From positions 744,001-808,000 of the forward strand of contig JAPDOI010000022.1 in assembly GCA_029168955.1 (NCBI GenBank): a stretch of DNA of 64,000 nucleotides, written 5' to 3'. Position 1 is the stretch's first letter; each line of letters begins with the position of its first letter. The notes under the pieces were generated by a model, which had not been told where the DNA came from, did not search any database, and saw only the letters and a list, made by a program, of their open reading frames with translations. A program made the translations under genes and the position numbers. Shown here in pieces: positions 1 to 10,726 of the stretch. The DNA is from Aplectana chamaeleonis (lineage: Eukaryota > Nematoda > Chromadorea > Rhabditida > Cosmocercidae).

Positions 1-1930
1 AGCACGCGCTCCAACAAATAAGTTCAATGCGTGCTCGTGCAAACTCAACTTGATAACAAGACGATTTGCTAAATCGGACTTAGGACGTAGTAAAGCCGGC
101 GAAAATTTCAGTTCAGCCTATCTGAATTCGGGTTCTGAGAAGAATTCAGATGAGCCGCACTTTTACATTTCAGACGTATGTGTTGTAAGATAGCGACCTA
201 GGCTGAACAGAGAAAGTCAGCAACAAACAAGTTTAGCTTCATCACTCAGTCAGCTCTGACTGAATCGATCCAATCAGATCTGACTGACTTCTTGGCTAGA
301 GAAGAGAGAAACAGCGTGCCAGGTCAGGAGTGCGCTCGAGACTGTTTTAAGGAGCGGAAGGAGTAACTTAAATAATTCAGCTGAGATTTCAGCTTGTCAA
401 TGTATCATTATCAATATCAGCTTCCACGAAGCAAACAGCATTTCATTTATTGAGAAACCGAGCATGGAGTTGGTCGATTCGTGAACAACCACGTATAGAA
501 TGTTGGTCCGGATGTTCTTGTCATCACAGGTATCATCATGCCCCGTCATCCTAGGCTTTGCAAGACCGACCGCTTGATTACAATCTATCGCTCGATACGA
601 TTTGGACTCGTCTGAGCCCTGTCACCGAAACGTTTCGGTCTCGTCTTATCACCCATTCAGATGATCCTGGCTGGAGTAGCGGGTTTACTACGGGCCTTAG
701 TGCTTGATCATGTATAAAAGGGATACGTCAGTCAGTTACGGTATTGGCTCCTCCCGCATATCAACCAAGATTAGCGGTTTTTAAAGAGTGAGCCAGTTTC
801 AAAAGAAAAATCTGATACAAAGAAACTCAGATGTCGGGCTCAGTTACTAGGTTTACGGTATTTGACCCTCGTAGCCGCTGGAAGCCTCTCGTTAGTACGC
901 CGGCGGCCCTAGGTAGTGCTTTGCGAGCTAGCTGCGTCGTATGTCCTGTAATCGCCGCGTCACGTGTCGATGTGTTCCTACGATAGTGCTGGACTATCCG
1001 CGGTATGTGCTGTTGCGATGAAAATTTGTGGCGCGTACTCCTGCGACGAGAATTTCGCAGCATGTGCTGGTGTTTTGAGCATGTGCTCCGCCTTTTGATA
1101 GTTATGGTCATTCAGATTTGAATGCATATTTGGCTCGCGCTGAATGCGGCGATTTTCGCGCTGCGATGGACGTGATCTTTGTGAGCAGTATTGATTTGAC
1201 CTGCTGTCAATGCTATTTATTACCCTGCCCATTTGACTGAGTATTAAAACCTTCTGCCTGTCACCGGTCGTAATCATGGTTGTTGCTGCTAATCGTCCAG
1301 CTGGATAAACTTACTGCCAGCAATGCTCATATGAATCTGGAAGGTCACGAAGCCTTTCAAATCCTTACTCGATTGTCAAGAGTAGATTTTGGACAGCATA
1401 TTTTTTAGGATATCCCTACAAATACAAGCAGCTTCTGATGCTGTCTTCGATTTCGCCCTCCAATGAACAACCTAGGACCCTTGAATTTAGAAGGAACTGA
1501 GTAGGACTGGTGATGTAATTTGTTGGACCTCCCTGCTCCTAAGATCTTACGGGCAGCGCCTTCAATTCCAGCCAACTTGCGAAATTGTTCAAACATTAGC
1601 GCTTACCTCTTATATATCGTTATTTTGTCTTTCGGTAATGACTGATTATCACTCATACACTCTCAGGCAATGACTCATCGCTCCGAGCGGGCCGGCTCCT
1701 CCCAGATATGACGTCATCGCCCGGACGGTGGCCGAGGGGCCAACTGGCACCGCGGTCCCTGTCAGGGCCAGTTCGCCCTCAGCTGCTGTCCGGTCGCTCT
1801 CCGGGCCTGGCGGTGCCGAGCAGTGATACCCAAACCGTCACTTTGTACACTGCAATCACGGACTGAGCATGGGATTCCACTGCCAATTCAGTACCCGCCT
1901 TCGAAAACTTCAGCTATCATCCTTTCTTGT
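1..1930. other. Unassigned sequence, no supported gene
   Basis: No frame here resembles a known family. The longest frames are two overlapping minus-strand ones of 94-99 codons at 827-1277 and a 63-codon minus frame at 1405-1596. None has a recognisable domain, convincing splice signals or frame continuity, so I do not call them. A G+C-rich patch at about 1680-1820 contains several short inverted repeats (for example AACTGGC with GCCAGTT around 1740-1785) and could be part of an old transposon. A TATA-like TATAAAAG near 712 has no gene behind it that I can identify. Confidence 0.5.
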
Positions 1931-2100
1931 ATCCTCCGTGACCGAATCTCCGCGTTGCAAAATGTGGGCGGGGTTAGTGGTGCGTCTGCAGCGTTGTGGA
2001 GAGGTAAGAGAGCGTTCCATAAAGAACTTGGGTAGCATCACGGAAAACGAGTAGCCGGTAGTGCCGGAGCCGTGTACCGCGTCATTGCAATTGGCTAACG

Positions 2101-2455
2101 CTTCATGAGAAGTGTGCTCCGCGTTATGAAAAATGAGCCGCGCTTCATGAAAAGCGTGAGTCGCGTCATGGAGTATGAGTGGCCGGACCATGAGAAGCGT
2201 CCGCCGCGTCATGGAATATGAGTGGCGCACCATGAGGAAGCGTGCTCCGCGTCATGGAAAATGAGTCACGCCTCATAGAAAGCGTGCGCGGCGTCATTTG
2301 AAACCGAGTCGCGTTATGCAGAAGCGCGCTCCGCTTCATGTATAATAAGTCGCGGATCATGAGAAGCGTGCTCCGCTTTATGGAAAATGGTCGCCCTCCA
2401 TGAGAAGCTTGAGCCGCGTCATGGAAATTGAGTAGCGCTCCATGGGCAGCGTGTT
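2101..2455. repeat. 42-bp minisatellite with 21-bp half-units, about 8.5 copies
   Basis: The word CATGA or a close variant opens successive units at 2104, 2146, 2189, 2231, 2274, 2315, 2358, 2399 and 2441, giving spacings of 41-43 bp. Each unit consists of two similar halves of about 21 bp, roughly CATGARAAGCGTGCTCCGCG followed by TATGGAAAATGAGTCGCG, so the array looks like a duplicated 21-mer that then amplified as a 42-mer. Copies differ at several positions, so it is old or unconstrained. More degenerate units can be followed leftwards to about 1935. Because 42 is a multiple of three, the minus strand stays open as a repetitive 14-residue pattern, which I regard as a by-product. Confidence 0.85.
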
Positions 2456-3825
2456 GACCATGCAGAGCGTTCTTTGTCCATCTCGATCAATCCCTCAAAG
2501 TGTAGGTTTTATTGACGCTCACACAAGTTTAGAGGACACGTTTTGATATGAACACGGCACGCACAGCACAAAGAAACCAGTACTGCTATTTTACCCACTT
2601 CCTACTCGCGATCTTAGTTCTCAACATGTTCCAATCTTGCATTGGGTAATCTTCTCATATGGGTCACATGATCTATGTATTCCGGTCGAATAATCGGAAC
2701 AATCCTAGTGTGCGTTGAGCATTATGCTAACGATGATATTGGTAATATTAGTGACGGCAGCCGCTACTGCTGCGCTGCCCCGCACCGGCAGTAGCGGCTG
2801 TCACTGTATTATCAATACCATCGCTGACCCCAATGCCGTCCTCGGGCGCGTTGCATGCACGCAGATTCATGTCTACCCGTCTACTGTTTCTATTTAACGC
2901 TACCTTCTCACTGGTCGGCTTTCTCATTTGCGAAATATTTTGCTGTAATTCAGTTGTAATAATCTTCACTACTGTGTATCTCTGAGGAGTGCAAAACTAG
3001 TTTTAGGAGGGAGCTGAGGATTTATCCATAGGAATGAAAAGATTCATTCATTCATGAAAATTTATTCCGGTATCACATATGTGATAACTTTATCACTCAT
3101 AATTTCCTGGAAACTCCATGGAATTAGATATATTTCTCAAAGCGGTATCCTTCGTTCCTCCGCCCGGCCCTATAAGCTTCCCAGAATTTATTTTGCGTTC
3201 CCTCCATTGAGGGATGGCGCAAACTCCGGTGCACCTAAGCTGTAACTTGTGGCACCGAGTTTGCGAAAATCTTCAATGATTAACGCAAAGCATCGCTAAG
3301 CCGACATTATAACCGCTAAGTTCCTAATCTATAGTATTGTTTTGTAATTATTGATCGTTACGTAAAATCGATGAAAAAGGCGAGAATCCATAAAAAAGAT
3401 CGATAATTGTCGAAAAAATATTATTGATTAAGAACTCGGGCCCATAATACTCAACTTTGGAGCTTCAAGGCCTAAACTTCTCGGATAAGTCAGAAAAAGA
3501 CCGAAGCTGCAAAATTACAAAATCAGATAAAAATCATTAATTCCGCTCCGTTAAAAATTTTTCATAAACGCAATCATCTAGATTTGAGGTGGCCAGATAT
3601 TCTCTCAAATATGCCAGGTTAATTGGTTTACATCAAAGTAAATGCAAGCACTCAAAGATACACAGTACTGAAGATTACCCACTGAATTACCTTCTACACC
3701 CGGAGGACTCGCAGGGCGTGGCTGTTGGCAGGAAGAGACGCGGGTCTGCGTTGCGTCGCGAAAGAACTCTTTTGCGATAAAGGTGGCCATTTGTGGGTGA
3801 TACTCCGGTAGCAGCCTAGGTGGCC
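2456..3825. other. Unassigned sequence around the hairpin
   Basis: Apart from the hairpin at 2731-2823 I see no gene, intact RNA gene or clear repeat. A short ATTC-rich patch near 3043-3055 resembles the GAAT-type tails of the LINE ends elsewhere in the window, but no LINE sequence can be recognised beside it. Open frames are 60-73 codons and look random. Confidence 0.4.
2731..2823. other. Long imperfect hairpin (about 40-bp arms)
   Basis: The left arm from 2731 (CGATGATATTGGTAATA, then GTGACGGCAGCCGCTACTGC) pairs with the right arm (GGCAGTAGCGGCTGTCAC, then a mismatched extension ending in ATACCATCG at 2823). There are a few mismatches and one 2-nt bulge. The stem continues inward through TGCG/CGCA to a 6-nt loop. 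Length and shape are compatible with a small-RNA precursor, but equally with a tiny foldback transposon. No expression evidence is available from sequence, so the class is left open. Confidence 0.65.
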
Positions 3826-4227
3826 CGTCGTTGATCGATATGAGAAATGGCCGCCGCGATCACCTGATTCCCTTTACTGAAAAGGATTTTCGTCTCATTT
3901 CTTTATTTTACTCAGTCCCACTGTTCTCACTTCAGTATTTTGTGTTTCTACTATTTACCCTCTGCTTACGTTTCCAGGTAAGTTTTCTGTTTTCACTGTT
4001 TTTCGAAGAATTAATTCATCTGTCAAATATTTTTCACATTTGTTTGCTTATTCCGGTAAAAATAGAAAAACTTACGTGAAATGCAAGCAGAGTTTAAATC
4101 ATAAAACACAAAACACAGAAATTCAGAGCAGCAAGACTGAGTAAAATGAACAAACAAGACAAAAATCCTTCTTAGTAGAAGGTAATCAGGTGATCGCGGC
4201 AACCATTTCTGATATCGATCAATGACG
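3826..4227. mobile_element. 402-bp foldback (MITE-like) element
   Basis: The two ends are inverted copies. The left starts CGTCGTTGATCGATAT and the right, read on the other strand, starts CGTCATTGATCGATAT. Both continue through similar blocks (GAAATGG, GCCGCGATCACCTGATT, AAGGATTTT, TTTTACTCAGTC, CTCTGCTT, GTAAGTTTT) for about 180 bp each, so nearly the whole element is a palindrome with a short central spacer. There is no transposase frame. This is the architecture of a non-autonomous foldback DNA transposon. The target-site duplication is not resolvable because the outermost bases are themselves palindromic. Confidence 0.8.
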
Positions 4228-5647
4228 CTGAAGATCTTCGCAACGCAACTGCATGACCCACGTCGATTCCCCAAGCAAGAGCCATGCCCTGCGGAGTCCA
4301 CCGGGTGTAGAAATTTCTAGCATGTATTTCGCAAACAAGCTGGTTTTAGACCAAGTGGGAAGGCAGCGTTGGATAGAAAAGAGTTTGTTTCTCAAGACGA
4401 AAGCAGGGAAGGGGGAAAGCTGAGGAAAGAGGAGAGGAAGAAAAGGAGGACTGGGAGAAGATGGAAGAAGAAAGAGAGCGAAATAGAGAAGCAGAAATGA
4501 GTAAATAAACGAAGAGAAGCCATCAGTGAAGCTACGCTGATTCACCCCAACAACCAGCGCAGTGCCAGATGGGACCGAAGATCACGCTCCAAGCGATACT
4601 GCTGTGGCCCGGAAGGCGGCTGCTGTGGCCCAGAGTATATGGCTGTGTAATTTTCGCTCCGGGCGGAGAAGGCTGCGCCGCTCGAGTAGCTCTCCGGTAC
4701 CGCTCGGAGCGATGGTTTGCCCTGAGCTGCTGTTGTTGTTGTTTATAACTCATCAATATGTGTTACTCTCAAATCATACAAATAAAGCTTCTGGAAAGAT
4801 TATGTACATCACAGCATATACGTAAAGACCTTTTGCCAGTTTTAGTCCAACGAAAGTGCGAGGCCGAGGCGGTAGACCGCCAGTCACGATCGAAAGATAC
4901 TGAACGGTGGTGTGATTGGCGCACAGGTAGTCGCACATGGACGCCAAATTTTCCATTCCCTAGACTGGAATTCACAGAAAGATCTTTACAAGATACCTGC
5001 AGTTTATTGGGGGAGAAAATTGCTGGCTAATGCTAAGAATATTCAGACCCAGTTTGGAGGAAGAAGCTCAATCTGCAGCATTGAGAAGACTCATTCTACA
5101 GTCCACTATTAAAGAAAACTCGCATACTTCTGCTTTGCCCTGATCGATTTCTGACACGTGAAGCACAACGAAAATGCACCCGGAATTGAAAAGGAGGTAA
5201 AGTCAGACTTCATTGAGATGCAGCCGGAACGCTAACGCGTAGATAGCTTTTTTTCTGGCATTCTGGCATGGAAAAGACAGTCTTTGAGGAGTCTTACTAT
5301 ACGCCAGTTGGGCCGATATGGGTTTCTGAACAACAAGTCATAAAATTTTTCACCTGTTTCAGAGTCCAGTCAGATTGGCACCTGGGACCAAGTATCATTT
5401 AGTGAGTCGTTTGGGAGTGGTATTGCCTACTTTGAGGTGCGCTCGATTCTCAGCGCTATGGCTTTTACGGAGAATCAGTCCTGATTACATAGAATAGCAG
5501 TAATCGAGCGAAAGCTGCTTCCTCTCCACTTTTGTTAATTCGACCCATTACTCTTCCGAGAGAAATCTACATTCGTTGAATTTTTTTATTTGCAGAAATT
5601 AGTTAGGCTAGATTCCTTTATAGGTTTCAGTTAGACCCTTCATCCCT

Positions 5648-5703
5648 CAGCTAGTGACAGAGGGATACCTTCATCCAGCTAGTGACAGATGGATACCTTC
5701 ACC
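5648..5703. repeat. 28-bp direct duplication, two copies
   Basis: CAGCTAGTGACAGA followed by GGATACCTTCA occurs at 5648 and again at 5676 with two base differences. Preceding bases repeat part of the unit (CCTTCATCC). It looks like a small slippage or unequal-exchange duplication without associated genes. Confidence 0.8.
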
Positions 5704-6344
5704 CTGGAGAAAAATGAAATTCGGTGCAAATCCACACATGAAAACAGCGGTAACAATTAAACATGGGGAGGCTGACCTGCTGTACATCTTCATGGAAATC
5801 GGTTCAGGTTTCTGCAAGAGATGTCTTCAGGAGTCTCCGAAACAACCCATTTGAAAGCGTGTTGAGAGCATTAAGACGATTCCCGGAGTTAAACAATCCA
5901 AATTTCGTTCACAAAACACAGAACTTTCTGTGGTATTGTCAATCACTGGATAGGGGAAGCCGCAACGTTGCCTGGCTGGAAAAGTTACGCGCCAGGAAAA
6001 AATAGATTATGACTATTCACCGAATGTATTTGCGCCCGATTGCTGAGCGCGGCTTCCTACTCGATAGACACTGACGCTGCCTTGTAATGTGTAACGTATA
6101 ATGTATGTACATACAACATGTTTTCGAAATCTCCATAGAACTCTACGTCTACTGTTGTCTTCAGGCTGGAAAAATATTGTTCCAATTCTTCAGCCGAATT
6201 CATTTTATGAAATACCAGCTTTTCGTTCGTATTTGTTTGAGCATGCAGAGTTAGGGTCGTGGTGAAAGTGTTTCATGCAAGCTCCGTGGAATTCTGGGTA
6301 TAAATTATGTCGGATTTTACTGCTCTAGGAGCTCCATAGCTAAC

Positions 6345-6570
6345 TAGGTCGGACTGGACTCGAAGCGCAATGGTCATATCCATTGGAGGTCATACCGTCT
6401 CTTTGTTGTAAAATGAGAGACGCAGAGATTACTAGAGCCAGCAATGGAGCTCTGCTCCAACGACATTGGCTGGCTTATGGAGTACGTAAAGATGGGATCT
6501 CGATATATCATTCAAAGCAGAATTTCACAGAGATTGCAGGAACAGTTTTCAACATCCAAATCTGTTACTG
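6345..6570. repeat. Dispersed repeat family, copy 1
   Basis: This segment aligns by eye with 25955-26165 in the same orientation. Shared blocks include GACGCAGAGATT / GACGCAGAAATT, then TGGCTTATGG, CGTAAAG, CGATATATCATTC and a following GAGATT/GATTTGGAGACAG-type block. Similarity is roughly 70% with small indels. Neither copy has a long frame or terminal inverted repeats I can see, so the element type is unknown. Confidence 0.6.
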
Positions 6571-8559
6571 ATCGAGCTACCCACACCCACCGTCACCAGT
6601 ACTGGGCCTGGGTCCCGATCCAGCTTAGGAGGGTGCATGTTGGACTGTTGCAGAGATGGCAAAGGGGGTGCCAACCCTGAACACCAAAGACAAACAGAAG
6701 TGCATGTTCTGTCGAATTACAGGAAAAAAATAATACTCGCTTTTCTTCTGATTTATTTGTGGCTTCTTCTCCGCTTTTGAGGCGAACACTTACAGAATTC
6801 AAATTGTTATTCTTAGAGATGCAGGTTCTGTTGGCAATACTTGCCAGTGGCTGTTGAAGTTTTCCCTTGACAACTATATGAATTTAGGATTATTTATATT
6901 GTGTTTTGATTTTTGATGAAATATTAAGCACTACTCTGTTAATCTCCATGATCTCCGTTCTTTGGACCTCGGCATCGTATTTTAGACTTCTTCACTGCTG
7001 TGCCAAACGAGATTGTATAAGTGAAGCTTTGTTACGGACTGACGTTTCGACTTTACGTCTTCTTCAAGGAACCTAAAAATGGATCGAGATGTATTTATTC
7101 GTAAATCAATGTTTTGCCAGGCGGCTCCTCACTGCTGGCAATTCTGGCGTTTTGTAGGGAGCACCGCAGAGTACACGAAAAGATAGGAAAGCCCACCTCG
7201 TAAATCCATCTTTTGAGCGGAATACGTCCGCTGCCATCGTGTTAGTATGCTAGTAGACGCCACTGAGGTTTTACCGGGCTTCTTCCGCATCATAATAAGT
7301 GCAGAAGGTCGCTGATATGCTGCTATGCTATCTTGTAGCAAGTAAGGATTTACGTGGTGTCATATTTCCTTGGTGCATTGATTGCGCGGGTGGTTACCGA
7401 TTCCGAGGCAGATATACAAAGACAGCGCTCAGAGGCGTATGATTCACTTCCAGAGAAGGATTAGAGAATCACTGTATTACTACCTGAATTTAAAGTACAG
7501 ATGGCATAGTCAGTATCACAACTAGCCGACAGAATTTCGTTCGTGAGAACGTAACGGAAGCTGCTGGAATGTCCCCTCTTGCAACTGACAATAAGTAAGG
7601 GGACCACTCCGGCTCTACTGGCTAACCGTCGACTGATAGCCATCACCATTCGTTAACTTTGACCGGAAATCTCCTACATCCAGGACTCCATACCATTACC
7701 AGATGAGTGGATCAGCCTCTCCATGGCCGAACTTATATTCAAGGACGTCCTCAAAACTCTAACACATTTCTACCATCTAAAATACTTTGTCCCGAGGAAC
7801 TAATCTATTATCAATCCTTTAATGCTTTCACATCTTTGTTCACTTCTACTCTTCCTTTTAACTCCGAGAATACACAAACCTACAGTTAGAATACTTCCCA
7901 CTATCCTACAGAAGCAGGACACACATACAGAAGGATTTGAATTGACGATACTATACAGGAAACAGTTATATAAATAGGAGTGGGAGGAAAAATCATAGTC
8001 CTCTCACTCGGATGAGGGCTCAGGTTGCCGGGACAGACAGGCGGCTGTCCATGGGCGAGCTCCTCGCGAACGACCACTCTCTCTGGGCGTCCGCCCCACC
8101 GGCCGGCTTGGTGGTAGGGCTAAACCATAAACATGAGCGCTGAATAAGAGCAACGTAACATGGTTGATAACAATCACTACAAGTGTGACTCATGAAGAGG
8201 AGTCGACTGTAAAAATTGAAGACTACGAAGTTCTTGTGAAAGTAGCAAATAATCGTGTCTTTCTCCTTGAGAAGTACCCTGTGCATAATAACCCAGGTTT
8301 TATCCAGCTCAAATGTCGCAATCCCTTAGAGACTCGGCACGCCAGATATGGTGTTTGTCCGCAAGCTACTACACAGCGCACACTGGAATGGACGCGCACA
8401 CAATGACTTACTTTCTTACTTACTTGACTTAATCGGCTAGCTTTCGCCTGACGCGGTCATTCCGCATCTTCACCGAGATGTGCCGTCCTAGTAGTCAGCC
8501 GTGTCCATTTTTCCACGGTCTTCAGCCTGAATTTTAACATATTCCATCCAGCTGTCACT

Positions 8560-10700
8560 ATTCCATTTTCCTGCGAATCGAAACATCGCGCCTGAACTGT
8601 CTTTCAATGCCGAGTGACTTTCAAATCCTCTTTGCCCACATCCGTCCAGAACTTTCGCCTACGCCCAGGTGTGTGCGTTTCCAGACAGGATTTGGGAGCA
8701 TTCTTAAAGCGTTTTGTACGTGACGATCTGGCGCTCTTCTTAGTATGTGCCCGAGCATTCCGGAATTCGATTTTCCATTATTTGCTTGAGATGGCGTTGG
8801 GAGATGCTGGCACCTCCCTCGTGTCAAGCGTTGATGTACTACGTCGCTTTCCTTGTAAAGGTCTTCGCTATAGCATACACGCTGACCAGAAAAACCCCAA
8901 GCAAACGCCTAAAAAGCTTCCTCTCCGTGCAATTAACCCTTTCCGTCTGCGTCTTCGGTGTTGCCCTCGTCTCCGATCCGTACATCATGATAGGGCGAAT
9001 AAGCGGATAGGTAGACGCGCAACTTCACTTCCTTCGCGCGATGGTGGTAGACCACCGACACTTGAAGTCAGAAGGGGAATGGAATGCGGGCGTAACTTTG
9101 TTTCGCACATCGTTGTCGAATATCCGTTGCGTAAAACTACCATCGTTCTTCAGCAAACAGCCCAGAAATAACAGAAATCGTCCACCAGTTCCATTGTTGT
9201 CCGTCAAATCCCTTCAAACTCCCTCCCCGAGGCCTCTGAGAGACCCACATCTGCTTGCATTTGTCAGGACGAAGACGAAGTCCATAGGCAGCGGCATGCG
9301 CTGAAACGAGGTTCACAATCCTTTGCGGTTTTGCGTTGCTTTCAGCGAATAACACATTGTCGTCGGCGTACTCCGGGTCGACAAGGGGAGCGTCCTGATG
9401 GTGTTAGGATCACATTCGCAGGAAAGCTGTTCTGCAACTCTACGCATGATGTCAGTAACGGCGAAGTTGAAAGAAAAGGTCCTGCAACGGCTCTTCGCCT
9501 TACTCCTGTTTTTTCACCTCGAAAGCTGACGTAAATCCGACAGGTGTACGAACTGCTGCTGTTGTTCCTCTGTTCATGTCCTCGATTAACCGAACATACT
9601 TTTCCGGGACTCCATCTGCTCATAGGCATTGAGCAATCGATCACGATGGGGAGGAGTCGAACGCGGCTTCAAAGACCAAAGCCGCCCAGCTGGCGGCTTG
9701 GAAGATACCGCTGCCACGCTCAATTACTCGTCTCACGACGAACGCTTGGTTGATGGTCGATCTTCAGGTCGGAAACCGGCTTGCTCATCACTGCCTCGTT
9801 CCGTCACGATGTTTGATAAGTCGCTCGAGGAGTGATACATTCTAAAACCTTGCACATGACACGAAGTAGAGAGATTCCTCTGTAATTCTTAGGGTCCGTG
9901 ACGGATAGCTTCTCGTGAAGAGGTACGATGATCGCATGTCTCCACGAATCAGGTATCCTTTCGCTCATCCACATGTAGCATGGATGGTGTTGAGTCATTT
10001 CACGAATCCCAGACGGAGAAAGGAACATTCAAATTTCAGCAGTGATGTTGTCATCTCCACCTGCCTGTCCATTCTTCATTTTCCGGACGCAATTGCAAAC
10101 TTCAGACTCAATCGGCGGTTCCTCACTGACATCGTAATGTGCTCTCTGAACATGCGGGAGCTGCAGGTGCTGATAGCGCTGGATGATTCAGTGGTGAGCT
10201 GAAGTAATCCTTCTATATTGGCAGCGTCGCATCGCAACTGCAACTCCATTAGTGGTGTTCAAGACAGGAGAACATCCCTTTATCTTCCCGCTATACTGTC
10301 GCAACAACGTATAGGTTTTTTTCGGATTCTTCACCTCCAAAGCCTTCTCGAACTCCTTAGCTCTACACACGTCCACTCTCGTTCTTGATCACTTTGAAGC
10401 TGCCGACGCAACTAAATCAGACGCTTCTCCTCCACGAAGTTTCCTGCAGTTCAGAGGCTCGGCTCTGGTATATCCCCTAGTGACCTGTTGGTTTCGATTA
10501 TCACCAACAGCGAAGCGTTGGGCTCCGTTAAATCTTCTAGTAACAAGGGAGGTTTCGACGAAAAAGCCACCGCTCCGCGTTGTGATTACCGAAAACATGA
10601 GTTCACTTGGAATGAAACAGAATCTACCTTGTTTGTAAGTAGACGTCGTTTCCTCTGAGACGTAAGCGAACTTCTTCTTAGGAAGCACGACAAGTGCCTC
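8560..10700 (-). pseudogene. RTE reverse transcriptase domain remnant
   Basis: This is the carboxy-terminal part of the same element, which in intact copies makes cDNA at the nick. In order on the minus strand: MLPKKKFAYVSEET (from 10688), RAKEFEKALEVKNPKK and QYSGKIKGCSPVLNTTNGVAV (10360-10230), the finger/palm block IPDSWRHAIIVPL with DPKNYRGISLLRVMCKVLE (about 9956-9840), the AVAGPFL block (about 9490), the catalytic YADD at 9359-9370, AAAYGLRLRPDKCKQMW (about 9280), and a terminal MTRGRCQHLPTPS...GHILRR block (8827-8740). YADD is intact, but the fragments lie in several frames with stops, so the gene is dead. The order and spacing still equal a complete RTE reverse transcriptase. Confidence 0.85.
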
Positions 10701-10726
10701 TTTCGAAGCGTCCTGGATGCGCCCGA

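Larger units (their letters stand above)
4228..8403. other. Unassigned sequence with small repeats, no supported gene
   Basis: Within this stretch I see an 11-of-12 inverted repeat (CGCTCCGGGCGG with CCGCTCGGAGCG, near 4659-4715), a 28-bp tandem duplication at 5648-5703 and one copy of a dispersed repeat at 6345-6570. The segment near 7035-7070 (ACGTTTCGACTTTACGTC) resembles sequence often seen near Penelope-like element ends, but no protein fragment supports that. Open frames of 60-88 codons on both strands show no recognisable family. Confidence 0.4.

Noticed and set aside
712..719. TATA box promoter at TATAAAAG
   Set aside because: No gene or transcript-like frame follows within a plausible distance. 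The motif is common by chance in A+T-rich DNA.
1910..2360. Minus-strand repeat protein with a 14-residue period
   Set aside because: Product of the 42-bp minisatellite. Adjacent copies are in different frames and no splice or start context supports it.
7035..7070. Penelope-like element 3' end
   Set aside because: The wording resembles sequence seen near such elements, but there is no reverse transcriptase or GIY-YIG endonuclease fragment nearby.
8614..9171. 185-codon plus-strand frame
   Set aside because: Antisense shadow of the RTE reverse transcriptase. The minus-strand translation carries the recognisable motifs.
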